Source: Phytoseiulus persimilis
Lineage: Eukaryota > Arthropoda > Arachnida > Mesostigmata > Phytoseiidae
Length of the DNA stretch: 64,000 bases
NCBI GenBank assembly: GCA_037576195.1
Contig: CM075102.1
Span: 49,906,745-49,970,744, forward strand
Reading direction: 5' to 3'
In this document: in pieces, positions 38,435 through 49,611 of the stretch
Numbering within the stretch: position 1 is the stretch's first letter
Layout of the letters: every line of letters begins with the position of its first letter
Position numbers and translations under genes: made by a program
Notes under the pieces: generated by a model
Database searches by the model: none
What the model was told of the DNA's origin: nothing
What the model saw: only the letters and a program-made list of their open reading frames with translations

Positions 38435-40544
38435 ATGGCGATGGCTTCCGCGATGTCCCCACTGCAAAACTCCAGCTCCTGCGGCCGAAACGTCAATCCT
38501 AGCACTGAGCGGTATCTTCAACTTGTGCTGCAGTTTGCCGAAAACCCCACTAAGCTGTTCATCGGCGGTTTATCGTGGAAAACGACTTCACAGAGCATGC
38601 GCAACTATTTCAAGCTCTACGGCGAGCTGGTGGAGTGCAGCGTTCTGTATGATGATCATCTGCGGAGCCGGGGCTTCGGCTTCGTCACTTTCGCCAACGT
38701 CGGCTCCGTTGTGAAAGTTCTCAAGACAGCTCCTCACACCATCGATGGGCGTGTCGTGAGTTCCGAATAACTCTGTTTCGCACCCAACTCAAGATTTGCT
38801 TTCCGATCAAGTCCCCTTCTGTTCGCGTCAACCTAGTTGCGTATCGATTTCAGGTGGACGCGAAACCTTCGAAGGCAGGCACAGAAGCTCGAGTCACTGG
38901 AAAACCAAAGGTTGGATCATAGGATTGAATTATTGCATTTCTCCGACACAAATTATTGGCTTTCATCTCGAACAGGATCGCAGGCTTCTCGTGTGAGAAG
39001 GAACCGAATGAGTTCCAGATTGCATGTCCAAATTCGGAGACGGGTTCTGCCCAGTGCGCGACCTCCAAATGCGGGATGCATCACGATCTCCCGTCTCTTT
39101 GGCTTAGTCCTTATACTCCATTGGCAACCATCTGTCGGGCGTCGAATTCGGTGAAGTCTTCGGTTGAACATAATGAGACTGAGTCACATCGGCAGACTTA
39201 AACAAGTCTCTGTCTCAAATACTGCATGATCAGGCTGTCGAGAGACAATCTTTCGTGCTGTCTGTGAGTGGCGCTGTGTCCATTGTGAGAATCTGAAATC
39301 ACTTCCTTTGGGAGCAACGAGATAGTTTGTGGCGTAGCTCTGGGAGGAGCGGAGCAAATATGGACTCAAATCCAACCATTCTCACGGAATCTCTTTAATA
39401 GCCCAGCTGGAGGATGAAAATTCCCAGTTGAGTTAATTCGATCGAGACGTACCCCATCCTCCGACTCCACACCTAAACCCTGACCGGAACCGTCGAGCTT
39501 CCCGAAAGCGTTTTCTGATCTTGTTAGCGACTGAGCGTCATGAGTAATGATCGTCTGTTCAGGCAGTCGGTAACTCTGATTTCGTCATCCCGGAAGCTCA
39601 CGCCGCGATAAAAATTCCCTCGAGGAAGCCTCTTGGTGCCAAGGAGGTTCAATCACGATTCGGTTGTGGAATACCTTGCCAACATCTTGTCGAATTCTCT
39701 TTTAACCACTTTCATCCCCGCAACGTGGTCACCCAGCAGCTCATCGCAAGTTCCCTCTTCCACAGTTGCCAAATCAGCACCTGAAGGTCTTCGTTGGTGG
39801 GTTACCCTACTACGTCAACAATTACGACATCAAGTGCTTCTTCGACCGACACTACGGAGGCGTAAGTAATCCACTGGGACGCGCCCAAGGGATTCCTTGA
39901 TGAACGACTAATGGTCGGTGCGAACACGAGTTGCAGTGGTTGAAGTTGGAAATCGCGCTTCGCAGGTGCTGGATGCAGCCGTGATGTACTGCCAGGCGAC
40001 GCAAACCTCGCGTGGATTCGCCTTTGTTCAGTTTGAGAACCAAACTTCGATGGAACGTGTGTTGGAAGATCGATGGGTCTTCATTCGAGGGGCTAAAGTG
40101 AGCGTTAGTGAGGATTCATTCCTCGCGGGTTCCCAATTTTTCCGCTGCGATGAAGGACTGTGTTGATCTCCGAGCCGGGAGTCGAATTATCTCTGAACAC
40201 GTCCACCGCTGAACGGCCTCGTCTCGTTCCCACACGATCGAAGTATCTTCCGCAGATATTTGGATTTTTTGCGATAGCCTCCTCCCTGTGAGGGTCGTTC
40301 TTCGATGGATTGCATATGGAGGCGACGAGCGTGACCAACGCACATAGAAGTTAACGTCTTGATCCCGATTTCACAGTGTGAGTGCAAGCCAGCCCTACCT
40401 CGGATTCAGAAAGCAATCCCATCCAATTCGGAAAAGACCTCCACAGGAAATCCCATCGCTGAAAGCAGCAAGGAACTGAGCTCGGTCATGGCCCTGCAGC
40501 TCACCCTGGAAGATATCGTTTCTATAATCACTTTTATGCGTTAG
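38435..40544 (+). CDS. Two-RRM RNA-binding protein, DAZAP1/Hrp27C-like
   Basis: Exons 38435-38755, 38854-38910, 39563-39646, 39766-39861, 39966-40097 and 40377-40544 all join in phase 0 and give about 285 residues. The 39563-39646 exon has a weak GTTCAA donor and may be optional. The first RRM has RNP2 as LFIGGL and RNP1 as RGFGFVTF, and ends with HTIDGRVVDAKPS, which resembles DAZAP1 and fly Hrp27C. The second RRM is divergent, with VFVGGL and RGFAFVQF, followed by CECKPALPR. Family members bind mRNA and act in splicing, localisation and translation. The Gly/Pro-rich C-terminal tail usual in DAZAP1 is absent: only about 40 residues follow RRM2. A Musashi or hnRNP A/B assignment is the main alternative. 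Confidence 0.8.
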
Positions 40545-40578
40545 CGAGAGAAAATACAGCACTGGGAGAATATTAGTG

Positions 40579-40584
40579 AATAAA
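40579..40584 (+). terminator. Polyadenylation signal AATAAA of the RRM gene
   Basis: AATAAA lies 35 bases after the TAG of the two-RRM gene, the expected place for a short 3' untranslated region. Confidence 0.6.
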
Positions 40585-40617
40585 TCGTGGAGCTGTTCGA
40601 ACTAGTTGAAAGAGATG

Positions 40618-41319
40618 CGACTCTTTTTAATGGCATTCGAGAATCCCTTCTGTTGCAAACCGTGGCCTCTGACTGTAGTCCTGAGGAAGCTCCGTATTGA
40701 GATCAGAGCGGCCAAAGATGTCAGCGGGAACCTGACCCCGAGCTGTTTCGTTTCTCTCCAAGGTCCGAATCGGGTCTGGTGCGGTCTTTGAATTCTTATA
40801 CGGGAAGAAAGCGGCGTCTTTGATTCCTTTCTCTTTCTCATGCAGGACGACCCCAAGGAGGATAATGTCCTGCCAAGCAGGTCTTCCGACGTCAACAACT
40901 ATGCGGACTCGAGCTCTAGTTACGTTGAACGGTTAGACCTGGTGCGCATCGACGGTTTGTTCCAGCGTCGCTCTCCTCCGAAATCGCTTCACGTGAGAAA
41001 ATCCTGTTTGCGATTCATGCAGTCCCTTCCAGCTCTTAGCCCTATGATAATTCCATCCAAGCTTGAGAAATACGACGACACTGGAGACGGTCGAGAGTTC
41101 GGAGATATCCCGCTCTTCTGTTCCAACGACTCAGATCGTCTGAGCTTCGAAGTTGGGATGGGAAGGAGTGCGATCCTCACAATCAGTCGAACCGGAATCC
41201 GGTCAGAATTATATTCCTATCGAGCTGAGACAATGGAGGATGTGAACAGACGGATATGTTTCAACCGCCAAGGGAACGTGGCCACGTTTGATTGTTGTTC
41301 CTTTCCATCGCTTTGTTAG
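40618..41319 (+). CDS. Unidentified protein, possibly with a C2-like segment
   Basis: The segment 40618-40786 reads LRKLRIEIRAAKDVSGNL then FVSLQGPNR, which recalls the first strands of a C2 domain. An open frame at 40849-41319 follows a CTCATGCAG acceptor and contains SNDSDRLSFEVGMGRSAILT. Joining the two in phase needs a non-ideal GTCTGG donor after codon Arg; the better-looking GTGCGG donor gives a stop. The model is therefore tentative, and the strand and family are uncertain. Confidence 0.25.
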
Positions 41320-42860
41320 CGATCGGAATTCTAAAACGGAATGGTCGCGAAACGGACTTGGGATGTGTCTCTTATGCAAGCCCTCGTGGAAGTCAAACTT
41401 GGCCGCTTGTCAGAGAAGCAAATCTGTGTTAACTCATAGTGACCTCATTCGATATGCACTCCCGGAGGCATCTGCCTTTCAGAGCTGTAAACATCTTCGC
41501 GGAGCATTCAACCCAAACTGTCGATAATTATCGAGAACGAAGACGAGGCTAGCGGCTGCACGATTTTCGAATTCCAGTTAGTATTCTACTCCTGAAAAGG
41601 TTGATCTGCCGGGACCTTCCGGTTCCGATTATCACAGCGACGGACGCTGACCCGTTGACCAGTTTCTGTGAAAAGCGTAGATGAATGCTTACCTTCTATC
41701 AGTACCGAAGATCATGGATGAATCAGATTGGGTTCGTGACTCACACGAGTAGGGAGGTATAATCATGTGAACAGACTTCATGCGCTGCTCTCAGCCTCAC
41801 CTGATCAGATCGAGGAGCTTGGATGGAAGCTAATTGCCCCATAAATCACAAACAAGCTCACTTAGGAAGCTTCGTGGGACCCTCCCGATGCGTGGCGGCT
41901 AATAAAGTCAGCTACGTATGAAGTGGCTTGCACAGTGTTCTTTGATCCCCATACATCTGTTACTCTTGTAAACTCACGAGAGCCTGACCTCCGCTGGTTT
42001 CAGAAACGCACAGTGGTCACTAACAACTGTATCTAGATTTCGACCTTCTCTTTGTTTAACCTTCGTTGAAACCGCAGCAGAGCTCACATTCCCGAGATTA
42101 AATGACCCAAGAAGATGCGTGCAATCCAGGGAGGCGCGTATTCTCGTCGGCGGATCAGAACCACAATCTTAGAGTGGGATCAGAGATCCTCAGCTGTGAG
42201 CTCCCGGCTTTCGTCGTATCAAGGCTCCACCTCACAACTTTCGGCACCTTCCTCGACGAGCTCCGCCCGGGGCGAGGTGTATGCTGATGAGCTGACTGCT
42301 CGACGTTATCTCGGAAGCAAGCGTGCCGTTATTTCCTGTTGAAGCCAAATATGGAAAGGGGCTCCCGCATCTCCCGTCGACGTTCTCCTTCTTGGACTCG
42401 ACGTGCCCATCGAAGTTCGGAGTCAGTTGTCACCACGGTAGGTCGAGGGTCGGCTCTCGAAAATTCAGAGATACACAGGCAAGGAAAACTTCCACAGCGT
42501 AACATTTGAGGCGGATGCGATGCGAATCTCAGGGAAGTATTCGCTCTCCACTCGAATGCAAGGTCCCTGGAATATCTCCCCAAAGCGACTCCGATCCATT
42601 TGGGTTTCTTCCGATAGGCCTACCGCTTCCCAGCTACGTAGACGCAAAAAACGAAAAGTTCAACCGCAAGCGCAGGGAACGTTCCTGATAAAATGAAATG
42701 GTTTCCTATTCCGAATGTATCCAAATTCGAGGGCTGCGTATCGGATCCAAATCGCTCCAAGGTCTCGGGCTCAACAACATTCGCGATCAGCGAGTTTCGT
42801 TCGTACGTTGCAAGGCTTATTCCTGCCTTCAGAAACTGAAAACCCTGAACCGGCTCCTAC
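41320..42860. other. Region without an assignable gene
   Basis: Only short, isolated open frames are present, none with good splice context or recognisable text. No repeats were noticed. Confidence 0.3.
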
Positions 42861-43875
42861 CCGTAATTGATTAAACGAATATTCATGGAAATTTCCACGA
42901 CTCATGCTTTCGAAGACGAAGCGCACACTTCCGCGTTACCGGTCTCGTGCGATAGTGCCGAAGACTTCAATCTAGCTGGCGCAAATCCCATGCATCGTGA
43001 ATTATTTCGCGTTTCTGGCCAAACCGATGCGAGAACTGAGATTCTAGGACGCAGCAGGTGACTCACGGTCTACGGAGGAGGAGCGAATCGCTCCTGATGA
43101 GGCAGCCAGTGGATGAGACTGACTTTGGTTCCCAACAGCTGGTCCTCCCGTTCCGACTCTGAGAGGAGTGATCCCGCAGCGAGGAAACCGGCCCTGCGCT
43201 TTCTGTGGGAAACTCCAAACGGGTCCGCGCTCAGACACCCGACAGCTCAATGATCGACCTCTCCAGGCTCGGAAACGACGGGACAGTGAATCCACTCTGG
43301 CGGATCCACTCAGAAGCATACTTGCTGAGATGCGGAACGAGATCCCGTCGTCAGAATATTCTCTGCAGTGTTCCCGGTTTCGCCGTGGATCACTCATCGA
43401 GTTCGGAGGCGCGAGATGAAGTCGATTTCGTGGACGGGGAACGCCCATGAGGGCCTGTTTCTTATTCCGCGTCTTCGTACCGTAGTCAGATCCCCCGTCC
43501 CACTCGTCACGCGACGCCAACATCTTCCTGATGACTGAAGGAGTTCTCGCGTAGCGTAGGAGTTCAGGTCGCTGTCCCATGATCATCAAGGGAAACTAGC
43601 ACCGCGGGTTTGATGCTCGCAGTGTTAGGATACATGCCTGGCAGCATCTGGAAGTAAGCGTCGCTCGTTCATCCTTGAGACCGGCGACACATCCCCACAC
43701 ATGGGACGGAGACATCGCCGAAAAGGCGATCTTTGAGGCGAGCAACGCGCGCGGTGTAACGTGTTACTCCACCCAGGAGATCACTGACAATCGAGATCTT
43801 GAGAAGGAAACAGGCGCGCTCATTTTCCGCGGTGTGCTTCCGGATGCGCCTGCAGCCTTCACCAGCCATTCATAG

Positions 43876-44091
43876 AAGCCAGAAACCGAGAGCACGTTCG
43901 CCAATAGTAAAAAACCCCGTCTGGCGGAACAAGAGGTCTCTTTTCTCCACCAACTCACTCAAAAGCGAGAAGCAGTGACAGAACCTCTTTTGAGGGTCGC
44001 ACAGGAATTCAGGAGACTATCAGCCCATGTGGAAAAAAACTTCTACCAATTCAGAAATCCGCTAGGACCGACTCGGAATAACTCGCTCTAG
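43876..44091 (+). CDS. Unidentified terminal exon, helical
   Basis: The frame opens directly after a GCCATTCATAG acceptor, in phase 0, and reaches a TAG at 44089. It reads PRLAEQEVSFLHQLTQKREA then RVAQEFRRLSAHVEKNFYQF, strongly helical and probably coiled coil. Protein-like frames at 42885-43058, 43146-43420 and 43690-43875 on the same strand may be its upstream exons. I could not connect all phases. No family is recognised. Confidence 0.35.
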   Translation, partial: KPETESTFANSKKPRLAEQEVSFLHQLTQKREAVTEPLLRVAQEFRRLSAHVEKNFYQFRNPLGPTRNNSL

Positions 44092-45100
44092 ACTCGCTCG
44101 CTCCCGCCCACATCGAACCTTCACGCAACCAGAGAATCGTTCAGTGGAGGCGAGCGTACTGAGATTCAATATGTCGGCTGTTTGGGACTCAATCGTTGTT
44201 CGAGTTCCCTTTTGAATCGCGGGCTGGAGGCGCTGACGTAATCCTTGGATGAGTATATTGAAAATCAAAGCGATAACGTCTGTAGCCTCCAATAAACTTC
44301 GAACGACGAATCGGGATAGTTGGGGAGCGGAATCATCGACGTACTTGCACTGTTTCCTTTTTTCAGCTACTTCCCTCGCGACTCTTCTGCTGTCACGTAG
44401 ATTATCCGCCTCGATCGGGGGAGAGTCACGAGGTCGCTCAAGATTCGATTTCTGTCGAGCGAATTTCTGAGAGATTCCTCGTCTGTCATCGTTCAGTCAA
44501 AGGCAATTTTCCGTTCTTCGACTGTATCATGATCATGAGTAATCGGCATCCGAGTGCATTGTCACTCTCCCTTCGATTTTCCACAGGGTCAGATCAGCGT
44601 CGTCGGATCGATCGAGCTCTACGGCTAAAATTGTTATCCTCTTCCAGCAGAGCATTATAAAGAAGAGTGATTTCACCTCTCGGGCTTGAGCTCGGGGGAC
44701 AGCTGATATCCTGTTAGACTATCCTGAGCCACGTACCGTACCACGAAGTCGAGGTTGGAGGTTGTATGGACTTCATGTTGTGCTCATCTGAGGCTTTTAT
44801 TTTGCATTAGAATGTTTGCTACTTGTCCATTAAGAGAGCTGACGGCTTGACGTTTGCGGCGCCTCCGGCGATCAGTTCGCCCATCCTCATGCTAGCACAG
44901 TTTCTAATACATATTACCAAATTCTCCATCAGCTTGCGGTCCAATTTTCGGTCACTGAACTGAATGGGTTGTTACCACGAAGAGCCAAACAAAGTTGAAC
45001 ACACTCTGCGACTTTTCGCATTTTTTTGCTACTCTTGCTGCAGCCGCCCTTGCGACATCTGGACTTTGCATCTGTCATTTCATATCAACCGCTCCATCCT
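44092..45100. other. Intergenic region downstream of the Spatzle-like gene
   Basis: No gene is supported. It probably contains the 3' untranslated region of the minus-strand Spatzle-like gene. Confidence 0.4.
44796..44801 (-). terminator. Candidate polyadenylation signal of the Spatzle-like gene
   Basis: The plus strand reads TTTATT, so the minus strand has AATAAA, 311 bases after the TAG of the Spatzle-like gene. The distance is acceptable for a 3' untranslated region but not proof. Confidence 0.35.
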
Positions 45101-45111
45101 GGCCGAGGCGA

Positions 45112-47596
45112 CTATGCATCTGTCTTTTTCATTAGTTGACAAAAGCAATGATGCGGGATTTGTACCGCTGTCAACTGATAATTGAGACCATCAGCCCCCG
45201 GTTCTTTCTTCACTAACAGCTTCGCAAACGCCTCTTTCTCAAGACACTCGCTCGTGAACCTGGGAAAACAAAACTCGTTTGAAGATCTCAGCGGAGAGCG
45301 TAAGAAAAAAACGGGGAGAACTCCACTCGACAAGCTCATCGATTTCCTTCAAGATACGGCTCTTAATATACTCCAGCCGCGAGATTTTCTAGGTGGGCTC
45401 TTTTGACGGGAGGTTCAACTTACTCGTCGCTGATACCGTTACAGCTGCCGCCTTTATTGGCGCAATAGTATACATGGACGTATTGGGCATACTTGCCGTG
45501 ATAGATCTCAACCTCTTGCCCTTCTGTGTCCCAGGTTCTGTTGAGCAGAACCCAGTCGTAACGCGTTTCACAAACGGTCTGGAAGTTCAGATCGACGTTG
45601 GTTGACAATCTCCGAGTAAGACCATGGAAAAGTTCTCTACTGTAGTCGTATGATATTCAAAGACCTCGTCAGTATCAGAGAACCTTGTTATGGTCTCATT
45701 ACTAGAGCCTGGAAGTTCAGGTGTTTTTTTTTTTTCGAAATTACCCCCAACTGCAACGGATCAATCCCGGACGATTGATGGAATAATTTCGAAAACAATC
45801 CCGAACTTCCAGGCTCCACTCATCACTCACCGCGGTTTTGGGCAACAGGGGCTCTTCTTCGTCTTGACGCTTTTCTCTACCAGGTGAGCCTGCGAAATTT
45901 GGAAAGCACGGTGAGCTTGGGCGCAGTGATCATCCGACGGCAGCAGTTCGGCGATATGGGACGCGAATTGTCGTATGAGTCCGAAAGAATCACCTCCGAT
46001 AAATTTGTCAAGTTTCTCGCTAATCTTTGGTTTGACTGGACGGAAATGGATATCCCGGTTCTCAGTCCGCGCAATGAGGGGCTCCTGGAAACAGGGAAAA
46101 AAATGCCGTTGAAGGACTCCTGTTAAAGAGCAGCGTCCGCGCGAGTCTTGTTCGAAATCAGGAACCCGTTTCAAATTTTTACCAAGTAGTCCGATGTGCC
46201 TTCTTCTAGGCGTGGCACAACCAGGACAGGAACTGTATTGGCCTCCTGTATTAGGGCGGGATAGTCACCGATCTCCTTCGCAATCAAGCTTTTCCGAGTG
46301 AAAGCATCTTGCACATCTCGGACCTGATGCCCCAAGCGTTGTTCCAACGATCGCTCAAGCTCTGTATGGATTCAGAAACAGATCAACTCGTCAATTCTCA
46401 TCGCCTAACTGACAGAATCGTTCTTCTACCATCTTACCGGCTAGAAATCTGAGTCGATTGTTTCTCTGAGAATGATGTCGAGCCTCAGCCAGATGCGGGA
46501 TTTGCAGGTGCGCTGGGGAGGAGAGAAACGGAAATATGAGTGTCTGGTAGCATCAGCGGCGTTTCGAAACGGCCGTATTCGCGACAATTCGGAGAACGAG
46601 TACCCTGATGACCTGCGCATCGAGGCCCCTCATCATCCGAAGTTCAATCTTCACTCTACCAGATCCGCGGAGAGAGAACTTCCTCGACAACGTTCTCGAG
46701 CATTGACGGCTCCGCTGCCGACCGAAACGTCAACGAGAATGAATCGAAAAACAGTCATCTGATTCCCAGCTCGCCTGCGCCCTGGAGACACGTATCGAAA
46801 ACTGGACAGGAAGGCGCAAGGAAGTTCTTGAGTCACAGAATCCCCCGTGGAGCCTTCCTCTGAATTACTGTATCAATCCGGTGAGCACGTTCTTGAGTGG
46901 TGACGCCACCAAGGCAACGACTTGGCTACGAACGAGAGGATTCGTTTGCGGAGTTGATCATCTGTGAGGCCGGCTCTCGTAGAGTTCAAATCTCGCGAAG
47001 GTTCAGGGCATTCGCGCGAAAGTGACGAATATTTTCCAAAGGAGTGTAAAGACAGGCTCGAAACCTCATATGTATTCTCGGTCATCGAGGCTTCGGCTCC
47101 GTCTGGATCCCACTCTGATCGAGATGTCAGATGAGATCCACGCGATCCTGATTCGAGAGCGAACGAGCGCCGGTTCTTGAATCGGGCGAATGCGGGGCAG
47201 CGAAATGATTTTGCGGTTCCCCGAGCGAGGGGTATGAATGAATTGATCCGAGGTCGGATCGTTCAAAACAAACAATACTATCGTGCAGACTCCCGGGGAA
47301 GGAGGTTCAGCGAGGGGTCGAATGAAGTTTCTTTGTTTCAGACCGCCCCGCTCTGTTCGGTCTCCGGCGAGAGGCCGCAGCAGCTCACGGGTTCCGCTAG
47401 CCGATGGATTGCATTGCTAGTTGGTGTCGTGATCGACTGATCGGAAGTTGGGTTACTTTGAGAGCATGCCTCTTGCAGGAGCCCCGGGGCCCTGTTTGTG
47501 TGTTCCTCCCCTGAAATTGAGGGGTCTGCGCAGTTTGTACTCACCGCAGAAGATGCACAGAAGGGACACCAGCAGAAGTACGTGTTTGCACGTCAT
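45112..47596 (-). CDS. Spatzle-like cystine-knot cytokine (Toll ligand family)
   Basis: Six minus-strand exons join in phase: 47545-47596 (signal peptide), 46438-46512, 46183-46361, 45831-46084, 45424-45639 and 45112-45259, giving about 307 residues. Exon 1 reads MTCKHVLLLVSLLCIFC and ends at a GTGAGT donor. A prodomain of roughly 200 residues follows. Dibasic sites in CCPKPRRELF and GLTRRL precede the mature domain. The mature domain reads VCETRYDWVLLNRTW, VHVYYCANKGGSCN, SECLEKEAFAKLL and IPHHCFCQL. The spacing of its cysteines matches the Spatzle fold. Spatzle family members are secreted, cleaved by serine proteases and bind Toll receptors in immunity or patterning. Here the first Cys of the terminal CC pair appears to be His. 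Further exons between 46.5 and 47.5 kb cannot be excluded. Which paralogue this is cannot be told. Confidence 0.85.
45703..45817. repeat. Small inverted repeat in a Spatzle-gene intron
   Basis: AGAGCCTGGAAGTTCAG at 45704-45720 recurs as its reverse complement at about 45802-45817. Inside it, TTTCGAAATTA pairs with TAATTTCGAAA. The arms are roughly 40 bases and imperfect. It sits in the intron between the 45831-46084 and 45424-45639 exons and could be a tiny foldback remnant. Confidence 0.55.
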
Positions 47597-47599
47597 TCT

Positions 47600-48600
47600 G
47601 GCCCGAGCTGAAGAAGCACGAGCGGCCATCACCCGCAACGGTCCCCTGGCGAGTGGCTCCTTCGACGGGGACACTGCACAGGATCTCCTCAAACTGAGAT
47701 CTACGCCAGGGTAGCACGGTTAGTGTGGTCAACGAGTGAAAGCCAGCATGCCCGTCTGGGTGGCTGGCTGGCTGCCTGTCGGCCTTCCTAACTGAATTCC
47801 TGTTTGGCGTTTAATGCCGTCCTCCATGCCGCCTGAGCCAACTAGGGAAGCAACTCGTCAAGCTAGCCAGACGGAGGCCTTCCATTCGTGAATCCGATCG
47901 ACTCTTCGCGCGCATCGTTTGGCGCGGAACCCTCGACATGAGCATGTTCGACAACCTAGCACCGCGTCGACAGTCACTTTACAGTCATACTAGTTGAACG
48001 GCTCATTGAGAAATGCGTCGGGCCCACATGTCCAACTCTCGTGTTTCTGATGTCGGCGCTTGTGGTCGACGCGATTATGGAGGTCGTAGTGTTCATTGGG
48101 GGAAGGCTGCGAGAACTCTCATTCTCCCCCTCTCTCTGATTCAGAAGTCGGCCACAGAAATTCTCCGGCTGCGTTCTTTCGGGAAGCCCCTTGAACGATC
48201 ATCTGAAAAAGCCGCGCTCAGCGAGCACTCCAATCGTGAGCGGCCGGAGTCGGAAACTTGGAAGGAACACGTGCCACCCTCTTCGAGAGACGCGGCTCTA
48301 ATTCTATTAGAGTGTGGCGCTCGACGAAACGAATAAACTCTGCCAACGTATCTCCTTCATTGCCTACTTTTCTTACGGCTGACCTCTTGCTGTGCTTATT
48401 GTGTGTCTGTCATACGGTCAAGTGGAGATCTATGCGACAGGTCACAAAGTTTCCCGATTGCCAGTCATACTTAGCGCTCGTGCATGTACGCATTCTAGCG
48501 CACGCGATTTATTCCGATTCTCCATTCAGACGTGTCCTAGAAACTTATCCCAATCCTGATCTCATCCAACTCGGCTCCAGGAGGCGCGTCTCGATTAAGA
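47600..48600. other. Intergenic region between the Spatzle-like and repeat-protein genes
   Basis: No gene is supported. A short run of GGCT units lies near 47760-47775. The stretch next to 47600 should contain the promoter of the minus-strand Spatzle-like gene, but I found no convincing TATA element. Confidence 0.3.
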
Positions 48601-48660
48601 GCTACGAGTCGCGTACAAATTGAAAGAATATATTGTCCCGAGCTACGATAGGTTCCGTAG

Positions 48661-48666
48661 TTTATT
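48661..48666 (-). terminator. Polyadenylation signal of the secreted repeat-protein gene
   Basis: TTTATT on the plus strand gives AATAAA on the minus strand, about 92 bases after the predicted TGA at 48758. This is a normal distance. Confidence 0.55.
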
Positions 48667-48757
48667 TGGTTGTCATACAGGCAATTCAGGTTAAACACTC
48701 GAAAACTGGGCTAGACTTGAAGATGATTGGGAAGGCGGGGGATTCTCTCCGATGATC

Positions 48758-49549
48758 TCATCCCTTGACGGCGATTTGTCCTGCGGGGAAAAGATGCAAC
48801 GTAAGGTTGACTTCATCGAGGCGAAATGTGGCTCCCGATTCGAACCACGTTGATGATACCCTCAGCCGGGAACTTCGAGCCACGAGAACAGATCAACTCA
48901 CCGGAAGATGAGCCTTTCGCTGAAATGAAAGTTCACGTCAGCCGGCTAAAACTTCATGGATCGTAGGTTCCGCTTCCCCACGGAGGGCATCCAAAAACGC
49001 GGATCACCGCACTTACTGGTCGGGGCTATGGTCAACCTCGATGTCTCCGAAGTCAGCCCGGATTGGAAATCAGTGTTCAGCCCCATGTTGAAACCGTTGT
49101 TACCGCTGTTCCCTTGATTCGGTTGGAAGCCGCTCAGGTCGACTGTGCGCAGGTTCGTCAACGTCGAAGATCCCTGATCGTTCTGGCATTGGCGAACGCA
49201 TCGGACGACACAGCTATCATCACGGATGTTGATGGGGCCCGAGACGATGGAAGTTCCTGACAGCATTGGAGGTCCTGACATCATTGTAGGTCCTGACATC
49301 ACCGGAGGTCTCGAAACCATCGGGGGTGAGTTATGAACGGGAGGTCCAGAGACAATCGGCATTCCTCCGTACGGCATGTAGCTGCTCATCATCGGAGGCA
49401 GTTGGGCTGCGAGAAAGTCGAACCAAACTCAAGAGCAGAGCAAGATTTGATACTGAGGAAGAGCGATCGCCCCGTGTTTCACTCAGGTTTTCTGAGAGAT
49501 TCTCACCCGAAGCCAGAGCCAAGAACATAACAGCGAGGAAAGCTTTCAT
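48758..49549 (-). CDS. Small secreted Met/Ser/Gly/Pro-repeat protein with a microexon
   Basis: Exons 49507-49549, 49017-49406, 48902-48919 and 48758-48780 join in phase into about 157 residues. The signal peptide reads MKAFLAVMFLALASA, with likely cleavage before QLPPMMSSY; intron 1 splits the cleavage-site Ala codon. The mature part has imperfect repeats of the form SGPPM/V with Met and Val. One cysteine cluster (SCVVRCVRQC) and an Asn/Gly-rich segment follow. The third exon is only 18 bases, flanked by CTTTCATTTCAG and GTGAGT. The last exon contributes QIAVKG before TGA. All splice sites are canonical. Such a composition suggests an extracellular matrix, cuticle, silk-like or salivary protein. 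I do not recognise a family and cannot choose among these. Confidence 0.75.
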
Positions 49550-49604
49550 GTTGGAGCCGGATTCTCTCGTTCTGACCGATGATACTGGAAGCTCGCATGC
49601 TGGG

Positions 49605-49611
49605 TTTTATA
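49605..49611 (-). promoter_or_regulatory. TATA box of the secreted repeat-protein gene
   Basis: The minus strand reads TATAAAA about 56 bases before the predicted ATG at 49549. That places a start site roughly 25-30 bases before the ATG and a very short leader. TATA promoters are common for highly expressed, tissue-specific secreted proteins. Confidence 0.6.

Noticed and set aside
40788-40848. Joining the C2-like segment to 40849 through the GTGCGG donor
   Set aside because: That phase gives a stop after about 30 codons. Only a weaker donor keeps the frame, so the gene model was left tentative.
43044-43589. 181-codon minus-strand open frame
   Set aside because: Plus-strand frames in the same interval read more like protein, and the minus frame has Arg/Ser-rich shadow composition.
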